From assembly GCA_017512705.1 (NCBI GenBank), contig JAFWEX010000105.1, positions 62,001-126,000 of the forward strand: 64,000 nucleotides of DNA, written 5' to 3'. This stretch comes from Paenibacillus sp. (GTDB lineage Bacteria; Bacillota; Bacilli; Paenibacillales; Paenibacillaceae). The first letter of the stretch is position 1. Every line of letters starts with the position of its first letter. The notes below the pieces were generated by a model. That model did not search any database and was not told the origin of the DNA. It was given only the letters and a program-made list of their open reading frames with translations. The translations under genes and the position numbers were made by a program. Below, in pieces: positions 33,525 through 42,343 of the stretch.

Positions 33525-35240
33525 CTATGGACTCGCTACTTCAATCTCGAATTCAGCGTCTAGCGCATCAAGTGATCTGGTCAGCGCATGAACTTTGATA
33601 TTCCACTTGCCAGGCATGGAGATGTAATCATCTGCTTGATATATGCCAGTATCATTCTTTGGAATGGTGATCTCATAGATTCCCATATCCATATCCAGGT
33701 GGGTCAGGGACAACGTCACCTGTTCCAAGTCGTTAACCACAGTTCCGTCAGCACGTTTGATACTGACTTCAAACTGGTTCTCTCCTGTAGCATTTGGGCT
33801 CACCTGAAGTGTAACCTCGGTGCCATCATCTATCGTCTGGGTACCTTGATAAGGTCCAGTAGGGGCCGGCTGACCTGGAGAGAGATGAGTCAATACAGCC
33901 GCTAGCGCTAGGATGACGGCACCTGTAACGAGTTCAGCTTTCAAGCTTGGGGACAGACGTTTACCGGTAGCTTGTTTTGCCCGCTTGGCGTGATACCATG
34001 CAAAACCGATCATCAGCATTAGTAGCAGTATTTTGCCGATCAGAACCCAACCGTACGTTGTTGTGAACAAGGAGTTCAGCAGCGGTACAGGCAAGATGAC
34101 CAGACTGCTATAGATGCCCGTGGCAAATAGCACAGCTACAGCACCGATTCCCCAAACGGTAAATCTTCTTAACGTAGCCCAGTAGAGCTCACCTCGCAGC
34201 TTCACGGGCAAACGATCAGTGAGTGATGGCAGGCACACTGCCATAGCGGTGAGAGCTCCGATCCAGAATGCAGCGGCAGCCAGGTGCACAAAATCCATCG
34301 TGATTGCAAGCACCTGTTGCTCTGCAGCAGCAGGATGTCCTGTCATGGCATGGGTGAGCATCCAGCCTAGGATAAGCATCATTGATCCGTAAGAGGACCA
34401 GGTCCGCACGCGTAAAGAACGATCCAGATCGTAACCGGATAATAGTGTCACGGCAATTAACATGGCAATCAGCATCTGAAGTATCCAGATCTGGCCAAAG
34501 GATGTCAGTTTGAGCGCACTCCCTATTAGAGCCCAGCTGAATTCATTCAGAGTTACACCAGACTCATATAATGTATTCAGCGGCAGACTCACCAGCGCAG
34601 CTAGGGATGTGGCAGCATAGCTGATCCAGAGTAACTTATGGCTGCCCGGTGCATCGAGTGGTTCTCGTACCAGCGAAGCTGGAGCAATCCCCAGCAGTAG
34701 AAATGCGAGTGTACCCAAAAGGATGGACAGACCGAGATACTGAATCCAGTCGGTGAATGATAAGATCCATTTCAACGGCCCTCCAGTTGCACCCGAACCT
34801 GATGCCAGGTCTTTAAACCCGGCAGGTGCACCGGAAGGTTCACCAATATGGAATACATAAGCTCCTGAGATGGGATGCCCATCAGCGGATACAGCCTTCC
34901 AGCTGACTGCATACGTCCCGTCTGCAAGACCGGATTTCAGACCTGTTTCCAGGATGTGCGGACGTTCCGGGTCAATCAGCATGTTACCATCGTCTGCCTG
35001 ATTGCCATCAGGCCCAGTAATTCGAATATTATAAAAGGCCGTTTGCAACGATTCATTAAACTCCAGCGTTAGCCGCTGTGGTGCGGTGGCGAGGAGTTCA
35101 TTTTCTTCCGGAGACGCCTTCACAATATAAGCATGGGCAGATGCCCATTGCGGCACCACAAGGCAGAACACCAGCAACAGGCTGGCTAGTAGAGCCCAGT
35201 GGCGTTTGTTCCATTGCAGGGTTAGACTTCTTATGTTCAA
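33525..35240 (-). CDS. ycnJ: YcnJ-like CopC-CopD fusion, copper transport protein
   Basis: 571 residues. A signal peptide ends 'ASA' before His-Ala. A CopC domain follows ('SPEENELLATAPQRLTLEFNE', 'SADGHPISGAYVFHIG'), then a CopD domain of eight or so helices with conserved His in 'HAMTGHPAAAEQQ' and 'DFVHLAAAAFWIGAL', and a C-terminal YtkA-like beta domain ('DMDMGIYEITIPKND', 'ISMPGKWNIKVHAL'). This is the architecture of B. subtilis YcnJ, which takes up copper under limitation. The start is TTG 35240, with GAGGGTGAT upstream. It is cotranscribed with ycnI (58 nt apart); the repressor gene ycnK is not here. Confidence 0.9.
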   Translation of the reverse strand: MNIRSLTLQWNKRHWALLASLLLVFCLVVPQWASAHAYIVKASPEENELLATAPQRLTLEFNESLQTAFYNIRITGPDGNQADDGNMLIDPERPHILETGLKSGLADGTYAVSWKAVSADGHPISGAYVFHIGEPSGAPAGFKDLASGSGATGGPLKWILSFTDWIQYLGLSILLGTLAFLLLGIAPASLVREPLDAPGSHKLLWISYAATSLAALVSLPLNTLYESGVTLNEFSWALIGSALKLTSFGQIWILQMLIAMLIAVTLLSGYDLDRSLRVRTWSSYGSMMLILGWMLTHAMTGHPAAAEQQVLAITMDFVHLAAAAFWIGALTAMAVCLPSLTDRLPVKLRGELYWATLRRFTVWGIGAVAVLFATGIYSSLVILPVPLLNSLFTTTYGWVLIGKILLLMLMIGFAWYHAKRAKQATGKRLSPSLKAELVTGAVILALAAVLTHLSPGQPAPTGPYQGTQTIDDGTEVTLQVSPNATGENQFEVSIKRADGTVVNDLEQVTLSLTHLDMDMGIYEITIPKNDTGIYQADDYISMPGKWNIKVHALTRSLDALDAEFEIEVASP

Positions 35241-35493
35241 AAAATGATCACCCTCGAGTTATAGATTTGCAGTTGTCTTCTTCCCGTGATAGTTCGTTCA
35301 TACACAATCTATATCATTATAACTTTGTCCAAAATGAAGGCGTATGACTACATTGGGCTATAAAAAATCATAGATTACAGCGTATTTGTGACAAAAAAAT
35401 GAAATGATGCGCGCCTAGATATCGTGCTATTAGATAACGCATATCCCAGATAGATCGCGATGTGCTAGAATGTGCTGTTGCTTCAAAGCATGT
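35241..35493 (-). other. Intergenic region upstream of ycnJI
   Basis: Contains TATAAT near 35320 on the - strand without a well-spaced -35. I find no copy of the CsoR palindrome seen at 50908 and 51779. Confidence 0.3.
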
Positions 35494-36150
35494 CTATTTG
35501 CGAGGCTTGCGTCCGGCAAGGCCGCTCTCCAGAGCATAGCGGGTAAGCTGGACCCGATTCTCTAGCTGCAGCTTTTGCAGGATGTTTTTCAAATGATTCT
35601 TAACCGTCTGATCTGAAATGCCTAACTGATCTGCAATTTCACGATTCGTATATCCGGCTGACACCCATTGTAGAATCTCCAGCTCACGTGTCGTTAACGG
35701 ATTCTCCTGTACTTCCTCACTACGAGGGGAGGGGAATTCCTGCAAAATTCGATAAGCAAGCTCCTTACTAAGGGGAGCGTCGTCACTGACAATAGCTCGC
35801 AAGTATTCAAGCCATGTGGAAGGAGACAGGTTTTTGCGCAAGTAACCTTGTGCCCCTTGCTTCAATGCTTCAAACAGGTAGGTGACGTCATCCGAGACGG
35901 TAACCATCACGATAATGACGTATGGGAAGCGAAGCTTAATCTGTCTCGTTGCTTCCAGTCCGTCCATATCAGGCATCTGTACGTCCATGAGAATAAGGTC
36001 AGGCATCCATTGTTCTGTCAGTTCAATGGCTTCCTGTCCATTTCTAGCAGTGCCTATGACGTCAAACAAGCTGTCTTCCGATAAAATGGTGCAGATGGCC
36101 TCGCGCGCATGCGCATGATCGTCCACGACTAATACACGTACCAGTTCCAT
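35494..36150 (-). CDS. NarL/LuxR-family response regulator
   Basis: 218 residues. The receiver domain has 'VLVVDDHAHARE', Asp in 'LILMDVQMPDMDG' and Lys in 'YLRKNLSP'. The C-terminal LuxR-type helix-turn-helix is 'LTTRELEILQWVSAGYTNREIA' (split) and 'ISDQTVKNHLKNILQKL'. It is coupled to the upstream kinase by TAATG. Its targets are unknown. The pair resembles the LiaRS/DegSU/YdfIH class of envelope- or stress-responsive systems. Confidence 0.9.
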   Translation of the reverse strand: MELVRVLVVDDHAHAREAICTILSEDSLFDVIGTARNGQEAIELTEQWMPDLILMDVQMPDMDGLEATRQIKLRFPYVIIVMVTVSDDVTYLFEALKQGAQGYLRKNLSPSTWLEYLRAIVSDDAPLSKELAYRILQEFPSPRSEEVQENPLTTRELEILQWVSAGYTNREIADQLGISDQTVKNHLKNILQKLQLENRVQLTRYALESGLAGRKPRK

Positions 36151-36980
36151 TAGCTAAGCTCCTTTCCAATTGTAATCTGCGTTTTACCTGCTGTGGAATC
36201 CAGTTGGAACTCCCATCCCATCTGTTCGGCCCGTTCCTTCGTGATTCTTAGGCCGTAACGGTCTTTCAGCAGTAACGGATCTCCCTGAATTCCGATGCCA
36301 TTGTCTCGGATATGAATAGACCAGTGAGAAGCATTGCCTTCTGCTTGAACTTCTACCTTGGTGGCCTGGGCATGTTTACGTACGTTCAGCAGTGCTTCAC
36401 GTATACAAGCCAGCAGCTCCACCTGTTCTTTAGCTGAGAAAACAACTTCAGTCAGGTTCCAGTCCATGTGAGCATCGGGAACGGTATCGCTTACGATGGA
36501 TTCAACCTGTGCTTGCAGAGCCATAGCTTCGGGATCCGCAGCGGGAGAAGGGACATAACGCAACTGAGCAATGGATTGTCTTACATATGTATTGACTTCA
36601 TGTACCGTTTTTTGAATTTCGCGGATATCTTGCTCATGGCTCGTGCCCGCCAGACTGCGACCTGCTTTATCTGTTTTCACAGAGAGCAAAAATAGGGATT
36701 GTGAGATCCCGTCATGCAGCTCCCGGGCAAGCTGGTCGCGGGCTTCAAGCGCAGTCTTGGATGCCCGTTCCTGTTCCAGTGCGGCCCTGGCACCTTCCAG
36801 CATACGAAACAAACGGCTGAGCAGCGTCACGCTGACCAAGTAAACGATAACAGGTGTCAGCCAATTACCGGCATCCATCGATAGATAAGGCATCAGAAAC
36901 TGATGGCGAATGTATTCCCACAATCCCACCGTGAGGGTTGGGATCAGCAGGATCATCCATTTAATCTGTTTGTAAGACAT
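36150..36980 (-). CDS. Sensor histidine kinase, HisKA_3 class
   Basis: 276 residues with two N-terminal transmembrane segments (about residues 7-25 and 38-55) and almost no extracellular part. A helical linker leads to the HisKA_3 phospho-site 'QLARELHDGISQSLFLLSV' and a HATPase domain ('REALLNVRKHAQAT', 'DNGIGIQGDPLL', 'GLRITKERAEQMGWEF'). The minimal sensor region suggests intramembrane or indirect sensing. The start is ATG 36980, with AAAGGAG upstream; the longer frame has no better site. Confidence 0.9.
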   Translation of the reverse strand: MSYKQIKWMILLIPTLTVGLWEYIRHQFLMPYLSMDAGNWLTPVIVYLVSVTLLSRLFRMLEGARAALEQERASKTALEARDQLARELHDGISQSLFLLSVKTDKAGRSLAGTSHEQDIREIQKTVHEVNTYVRQSIAQLRYVPSPAADPEAMALQAQVESIVSDTVPDAHMDWNLTEVVFSAKEQVELLACIREALLNVRKHAQATKVEVQAEGNASHWSIHIRDNGIGIQGDPLLLKDRYGLRITKERAEQMGWEFQLDSTAGKTQITIGKELS

Positions 36981-37312
36981 ATATACATAACTCCTTTTAA
37001 GGGCTGGATACATCATACTGTAGCAGGCAGCAACTTTACCACACAGGACGTTGGAATGAAGCCAATGGGATCATTATAACGCAACCTTGTCCAAGACCCT
37101 AGTCCGAGCTGTTTACTGGAAAATGGGGAGGATCATAGAGCATTTAGAAGGATATCTAAGAACGGTATGGGTTGAAATAGTGTCAGGCTAGGTGAGGGTT
37201 GAAGGGCTCTGCTCAGAGGGACTCTGCCCGTTTTCGATATGAAGAAGAGTCCTCTATACTTATATAGAACGAAAAATAAATAGAAAAACATGTTAAGGAG
37301 TGAAGCAGCAAC
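36981..37312 (+). other. Intergenic region between divergent genes
   Basis: Holds an imperfect hairpin with arms AGAGGGACTCT (near 37216) and AGAGTCCTCT (near 37246), and an AAGGAGTG ribosome binding site for the small gene at 37313. No clear promoter was identified. Confidence 0.35.
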
Positions 37313-37501
37313 ATGAGTCAAGAAGTATTGGAACGTCGCAGTGAATTGCTCAAGAAAAACATTCATCAGATGCTTATTCAAGACAATCAGCACGGGATCA
37401 GTCGCCAAGACAACATGTTTTTGCAACAGATGATTAAAGAGCTGCATCAGACCTCGCATGAACTGAACACGATGAGTAGCACGGAGTCTTCAAAGGACTG
37501 A
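37313..37501 (+). CDS. Small hypothetical helical protein
   Basis: 62 residues, predicted helical and charged, Gln/His/Met-rich, with no membrane segment or Cys. AAGGAG lies about 12 nt before the ATG and a strong terminator follows, which supports a real monocistronic gene. I do not recognise the family. Its size and composition resemble small cytosolic stress or sporulation-associated proteins, but nothing decides this. Confidence 0.6.
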   Translation: MSQEVLERRSELLKKNIHQMLIQDNQHGISRQDNMFLQQMIKELHQTSHELNTMSSTESSKD

Positions 37502-37557
37502 TTTTCTTGTTGGATGCATCTAGTCCGAGCCGAAGATCCACATCATAATGAAAATGA

Positions 37558-37595
37558 AAAGGGCGCTATCCCCGAATGGGGGATAGCGCTTTGGC
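37558..37595. terminator. Terminator between convergent genes
   Basis: GCGCTATCCCC pairs with GGGGATAGCGC around a short GAATG loop (stem region 37561-37592), with flanking A and T runs. It serves the small gene (+) and possibly the GGDEF/HD-GYP gene (-). Confidence 0.82.
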
Positions 37596-37616
37596 GTTCT
37601 AAGATATATTTGTCGT

Positions 37617-39446
37617 CTATATTCGTTGCTGTGCCGTACGTTTCTCGATATAACGGATAAATAATTCAGCAAGTTCCGGATCAAATTGTGTACCTGAACA
37701 TGCTCGCAACTCCTGAATAGCTTCCTCCACATTTTTGGTCTCCTGATAAGGCCGCTCGGTGGTCATGGCGTCGAAGGAATCAATCACGGTCAGCATCCGG
37801 CATAACTTCGGGATCTCTTGTCCCTTCAGGCCGTAAGGATATCCTTGGCCATCATATCGCTCGTGATGGAGCTCGATATACGGGATCAGATCGGCGAAGC
37901 GATCGTTCGCCATCACCATTTTTTTGCCCCAGATCACATGACCTTTGATGGTTTCCCATTCCTCTGCGTTCAGTTTTTCTTTTTTGTTCAGAATGGACCA
38001 AGGAATCTCCAGCTTCCCGATATCGTGTATCAAGGCCCCGAGTACGAAACGCCGCTTCTCTACATTATCGAGTTTGAGGACTTCGCTGATATCCAGCGCG
38101 TATTTGTAGACCCGCTTCGAATGTTTGAATGTATCCATGTCTTTGTATTGAAACAAATTAAGTTGTTGCTCGATATCACGAACGTCCTGAACCAGATCAA
38201 TCCCGTGCTCCATACCGTCATTACTACCGTAGCGATGTACGTTGTTTTTGCCTTGTTTTTTGGCATAATAGAGTGCTTTGTCGGCCTGATCGACTAATTG
38301 AGATTTGTTATACATGTCTACCTGATAGGAAGCAACCCCGGCAGAGAACGAGAGACATCCATGCGGTAATACCTCTACGCCTTCAAAAGGGGTGTCATTC
38401 AGCTGTTTACGCAGCTTGTTCATGAATTGGTAAGATTCTTCGAGGTCCATGCCTGGCATCAGCAGAGTGAATTCTTCTCCACCATAGCGAAAAGCAGTGA
38501 CCGGTGTACCTTCAGTCTTTCGAATCAAAAAATCCCCTAGCAGAGCCAGCAGGCTATCACCCTGAAGATGGCCAAACTGATCGTTATATTTTTTGAAATC
38601 ATCAATATCAAGCAGACCGAGACAGAGTGAAGTTCCCTGCGAGCGTGCTCTGTTCAGTTCCATCTCCAACATGCTCTCAAAATAACTATGATTAAACAGT
38701 CCTGTACGCTGGTCTGAATTAGCCTTCTCCTCAATGGATTGATACATGATAAAGAGTTGTTTGAATGCATGGGATAACAGGATGCTAAGACTCAGATATA
38801 AAAGCAGGCCGAGCACACCGTTATGCACAACTAGTATGGTGAGCACCAACGCGAGAATAAGCGTGCATAGATAAACCAGAAGTGACTCGGTGAGAAAAAC
38901 TCGCTTCATCTGTTGCAGGGCATCTTTTGTTGAAAAATGAAAGAACAGTCCCAGCGTGATCGTGTTGATCATAAAATAGGCTGCCAAAGCGGCCGCATAA
39001 GGAAACAGGTTGTATCCATCAATTGCACCGGTGTGACCACCTGTCCATTCAAACACGGCAGCAGCCCCTGTGATCATGAGACTATAGATACTGAAGTTGA
39101 CAACATGCTTCCACCAGGCAAGCTTGCGGTCTTTGATTAACAGAATGATAGAAATCGGCAGCAGTACCGAGAGGCTGAATGCCCCGCCAAACATAAAGAT
39201 GCAGGCGAGATATACAGAGGAGTCCATAGATTGCTGATTGCCCTTCGGGGGAATCTGGAATGTAAAATAGTCGAGGATGAGCGCAGCTCCCAGCATGGTA
39301 TAGACCATGACCCAGTCGGCTGTAGTCAAGCGGAAATAGGACCACTGGTTCATATAGAAGAAAACGCCGATCCCAGTGCAGCTTAGCAAAATAACATAAA
39401 TCATGCTTCGGTCTGCTTTATGGATAAGGTTACGTATAAAGTTCAT
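37617..39446 (-). CDS. Membrane GGDEF plus HD-GYP cyclic-di-GMP protein
   Basis: 609 residues. About eight transmembrane helices fill residues 10-235 (MHYT/7TM-like sensor). A diguanylate cyclase domain follows, with 'RYGGEEFTLL' (GGEEF, compatible with activity), then a full HD-GYP phosphodiesterase domain: 'LIHDIGKLEIPWSILNKK' and 'ELHHERYDGQGYPYGLKG'. It could both make and break c-di-GMP. ATG 39446 has GGAG 7 nt upstream; the ATG 27 nt earlier does not. It lies downstream of a DUF5317 gene and a tiny membrane peptide on the same strand, but a terminator separates them. Confidence 0.9.
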   Translation of the reverse strand: MNFIRNLIHKADRSMIYVILLSCTGIGVFFYMNQWSYFRLTTADWVMVYTMLGAALILDYFTFQIPPKGNQQSMDSSVYLACIFMFGGAFSLSVLLPISIILLIKDRKLAWWKHVVNFSIYSLMITGAAAVFEWTGGHTGAIDGYNLFPYAAALAAYFMINTITLGLFFHFSTKDALQQMKRVFLTESLLVYLCTLILALVLTILVVHNGVLGLLLYLSLSILLSHAFKQLFIMYQSIEEKANSDQRTGLFNHSYFESMLEMELNRARSQGTSLCLGLLDIDDFKKYNDQFGHLQGDSLLALLGDFLIRKTEGTPVTAFRYGGEEFTLLMPGMDLEESYQFMNKLRKQLNDTPFEGVEVLPHGCLSFSAGVASYQVDMYNKSQLVDQADKALYYAKKQGKNNVHRYGSNDGMEHGIDLVQDVRDIEQQLNLFQYKDMDTFKHSKRVYKYALDISEVLKLDNVEKRRFVLGALIHDIGKLEIPWSILNKKEKLNAEEWETIKGHVIWGKKMVMANDRFADLIPYIELHHERYDGQGYPYGLKGQEIPKLCRMLTVIDSFDAMTTERPYQETKNVEEAIQELRACSGTQFDPELAELFIRYIEKRTAQQRI

Positions 39447-39618
39447 AGAAATCTCCTGCTTGGGTTTAGTCATCTCGTGATGTTAGTTATAAACGAAAGT
39501 TTCAGCAATACATCTTGCTTGGGTGAGAATGCATGTTTTCGTTTATATTGGTTATTCTTGTATAGGCACGTACTATATGTTTTTTTAACATAACAAGATC
39601 GCTCCCAAAAATCCAGCA

Positions 39619-39647
39619 AGAAAAAACAGGCCGCTCGCAGCCTGTTT
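39619..39647 (-). terminator. Terminator after the 34-residue peptide gene
   Basis: On the - strand AAACAGGC pairs with GCCTGTTT around an 8-nt loop, followed by TTTT. Confidence 0.85.
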
Positions 39648-39666
39648 GTCTGGGTGACGGCAGAAT

Positions 39667-39771
39667 CTAGCCGCCAAGCTTGTATCCCGAAGTTAATGCC
39701 ACAACGACAGAAGCTACGATGATTGCGTTAATGACAATACGGGAATATTTGATGCCTTCGAATTTCTTCAT
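39667..39771 (-). CDS. 34-residue single-helix membrane peptide
   Basis: A short gene with an excellent ribosome binding site (AAGGGAGG, 8 nt before the ATG) and its own terminator. The peptide has a basic start (MKKFEGIKYSR), a hydrophobic helix rich in Ile, Val and Ala (about residues 12-27) and a short SGYKLGG tail. It begins 36 nt after the DUF5317 gene, so the two form an operon. It could be a small membrane subunit or an exported signal peptide; there is no Cys. I do not recognise it. Confidence 0.65.
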   Translation of the reverse strand: MKKFEGIKYSRIVINAIIVASVVVALTSGYKLGG

Positions 39772-39807
39772 GGAAAAGACCTCCCTTCCTTGGAGTCTGT
39801 CCGATGT

Positions 39808-40401
39808 TCACTGGGTTTGAACCGTTTTGCTGGACGGCACATCTTGCTTGCCCTCATTCACCATCATGGACTGGATGAACAGAAATATGCCGACATTCAT
39901 GACAACATCACCGATGCTGATCACCTGTGTCCGCGGATACGGACTGGACAACGGGATGATATCACCGAGAAAAGCAAGATGAGTTGAGGCATCCAACATA
40001 TAATGTTTGGATACAGCTCCACCTTCCCGAAGTAGATCAACATAGTACGGGCCAAGTACAGCCGAAGCTTCCACAGAAACAGGCATCCGGCCGCCATTAA
40101 CCGCCATTACAATAAAGTTGAGAAACACCCCGATCCAGATCAGAGTGAACCCCCGGTGATGCCTGTTCAGCCATAGAAAAATGAGCCCAGTGATATAAAC
40201 AGCCGCAAATAGATAACCATTAATGGATGCGATCCAGTTCAACCGCTCCTGCAGATAGAAGATGCCAAATTGAAAGAGTAATAGGAGCGGAAAGATCCAC
40301 CCACCTCGCAAATGGAGTGAAGCAAACTGATTGAGCCCATAGCGGACTCCACCCCTGAACAGACCAACAATCAACCCGATAAGAATACCGTCGTATACCA
40401 T
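39808..40401 (-). CDS. DUF5317 family membrane protein
   Basis: 197 residues with five or six transmembrane helices. The pattern 'VMAVNGGRMPVS' followed by 'HYMLDASTHLAFLGDIIPL' identifies the DUF5317 family, widespread in Bacillota and of unknown function. ATG 40401 follows ACAGGGG. It forms a two-gene unit with the 34-residue peptide and lies beside the c-di-GMP protein, an association worth testing in other genomes. Confidence 0.85.
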   Translation of the reverse strand: MVYDGILIGLIVGLFRGGVRYGLNQFASLHLRGGWIFPLLLLFQFGIFYLQERLNWIASINGYLFAAVYITGLIFLWLNRHHRGFTLIWIGVFLNFIVMAVNGGRMPVSVEASAVLGPYYVDLLREGGAVSKHYMLDASTHLAFLGDIIPLSSPYPRTQVISIGDVVMNVGIFLFIQSMMVNEGKQDVPSSKTVQTQ

Positions 40402-40525
40402 GAATAACCCCTGTTCTTGCGGAGATGTGCAACGCTAGTTTCGTGTTTGTGTACATATAACATTCGACCTTTTATTGGTAAATCCTGCCTAAAAAATCGG
40501 ATATTCAAGAATATTTTTGCAAAAG

Positions 40526-40594
40526 CATAGCAAAAAACCTCCTTCACGAGAAACATAGGTCGAAACCTGGATCTATCTGGTGAAGGAGGTTTTA
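40526..40594 (-). terminator. Terminator of the exported-protein gene
   Basis: On the - strand AAAACCTCCTTCAC (from 40594) pairs with GTGAAGGAGGTTTT (to 40534) around a loop of about 30 nt and runs into TTTTTTGC. The loop is long for a terminator, but the 14-bp stem is perfect. Confidence 0.75.
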
Positions 40595-40644
40595 TTTTTT
40601 GTTATCCATGGGACAATTCAATTAAAAAGTGGTTCGAACGCTAA

Positions 40645-42066
40645 TTACTCAGAATCACCATTTAAATAGTTAAAGAAAGGTTGATCCACCCAGAAGTTGT
40701 ATGAACTAATGTTTGCGTCAGGTGCAAGTGTGTGGAATCCTTCCTGAATACCTTTTGCGTTTTCCTTCAGGGAGAAGGATTGTGCGTAATAGTGATCAAG
40801 TGAGATTTTATTATTCGAAATCACTTGGTAGTTCGCCAGTTCGGTCGGAGAATAATACAGCGGCTGCCACCAAGAGTTGATAATTAACGGCGATGAGCTG
40901 TTGCTGTTCTTTTTGGCATACTTCAGAACGATGTCATTGAAACGTGCTTTGTCAGCTTTGTTGTTAAATTCGAACTGAATGTCGTATTCCTTGGCATAAG
41001 CGATATAGTTACCATTTTCAATCTGTGTAACTCTGTAATCCGGTGTTTCCTTAGGCTCGCCCCACTCTTTCAAGTAAATAAAGGCGGATGTCTTCGGCTG
41101 GAATTGTACATCGGCATCAATGCCTTCACTCCGGAGCAAACCAATCAGTTGTACAGCATGATGGATGCTGTCATGACCGTAGGTTAACGTCAATTCATCG
41201 ATAAAGTTGGAGTCAAAACGGCTGTCCTTCAGGTTATAACCTGTAATCAGATCCTCTCGCAGTGCTTGATCGACAATCTTTCTAAGCTCAGGTGATTCTA
41301 TAAGATCTGCTGTACGATATGCAGCATACAACTTGGTGTAGATGTCTGCATCATTGGAACGTCCAATTTCGTTCTTATAGTTACCTTGGCTGATCAACAC
41401 ACGTCCAAGCAGAATGTGTGCTGCATCGTTGCTTGCTGCACCGCCCTTAACAAGAGCAGGATAGAGGCTCTCAGGAATGAGTCCCGTATCAATGGCTGCA
41501 GCCACTTCTTGTGCCGCTTGTCCTTGTAAGCGATTAGGTTTGATTCCAGCCTTGGCAAGTGCTTTGGCTGTTTTGTCAGCAGGATATGTATCAGCGAGTT
41601 CTTTGAAACCGGCAGCTCTTACGGCGATGAATACAGCTGTGTATAGGTTCAATGGTTCCTGCGCCCGTACCTCAGTTGATGTCAAAACTCCATTATGAAA
41701 TAAAGCGGTCGCTGCACTATAGACTGCATCGCTCGATTTCAGATCGGTAAAGGCTGGTGCTTGTTCAGCGTCTTGGTCTTGAGCTTCCGTGTTGCTTGCT
41801 TTTGTGATTGCCGCTACGGCCTGGATAAAATCACCCTTGGTAGTTTGCTGCGGCAACTGGATATCGTACTTCGCTTGCAGAAATTGAGCAAAGTCCGCTG
41901 CGCTCTCTGTGTAGACAGCAGGTACCTTAACCGTGGGAATCTTCGCATTCGATGTTGTAGAAGCATTTGATGTTACGGATGCTGCAGACGCAGGCAGACT
42001 AAGGCTACCGAGAGCTAATGGAGCGGCAAGCAGAGCCGCGAGCGTAATCTGGGTGATCTTTTTCAA
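40645..42066 (-). CDS. Exported protein of unknown function
   Basis: 473 residues with a clean signal peptide (LKKITQ, a hydrophobic core, cut after SLPASA). The start is TTG 42066, with AAGGAGGC 6 nt upstream; an in-frame ATG 60 nt earlier would spoil the signal. The body is Ala-rich helical in the first half (repeats of about 60 residues with 'AVAAIT', 'AVFIAVRAAG', suggestive of a helical repeat or SLH-like segment). The second half has 'YGHDSIHHAVQLIGLLRSEGID' and an aromatic C-terminus. I do not recognise a catalytic motif. Nearest guesses (cell-wall or S-layer associated) are not supported enough to name. Confidence 0.75.
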   Translation of the reverse strand: MKKITQITLAALLAAPLALGSLSLPASAASVTSNASTTSNAKIPTVKVPAVYTESAADFAQFLQAKYDIQLPQQTTKGDFIQAVAAITKASNTEAQDQDAEQAPAFTDLKSSDAVYSAATALFHNGVLTSTEVRAQEPLNLYTAVFIAVRAAGFKELADTYPADKTAKALAKAGIKPNRLQGQAAQEVAAAIDTGLIPESLYPALVKGGAASNDAAHILLGRVLISQGNYKNEIGRSNDADIYTKLYAAYRTADLIESPELRKIVDQALREDLITGYNLKDSRFDSNFIDELTLTYGHDSIHHAVQLIGLLRSEGIDADVQFQPKTSAFIYLKEWGEPKETPDYRVTQIENGNYIAYAKEYDIQFEFNNKADKARFNDIVLKYAKKNSNSSSPLIINSWWQPLYYSPTELANYQVISNNKISLDHYYAQSFSLKENAKGIQEGFHTLAPDANISSYNFWVDQPFFNYLNGDSE

Positions 42067-42278
42067 ATGAAAGGCCTCCTTAAAAATAGGTTGAAAATAA
42101 GAGAAGAAGTTATATATTTCTGACAAAACCTATCAGAATACAAATGATTGGATTGACTTTAGCACGGAGTCGCGCCAAATGTCAACGAGAAAAAAACTTG
42201 TCACAACGGGGTTTCCAGAGGTTGGAAATAAGCCATTTCCAATGTTCATTCATAAGAGTGTATACGCTGAAAGTTATA

Positions 42279-42308
42279 TTGACAAGGATCGACATTATCC
42301 GCTAGGAT
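42279..42308 (+). promoter_or_regulatory. Sigma-A promoter of the BMP lipoprotein gene
   Basis: A perfect -35 TTGACA (42279-42284), 18-bp spacer, -10 TAGGAT (42303-42308); the start codon is about 30 nt further. Confidence 0.75.
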
Positions 42309-42343
42309 ATAAAAAAGATAATCGAAAAGGGGAATTTTTAAAA

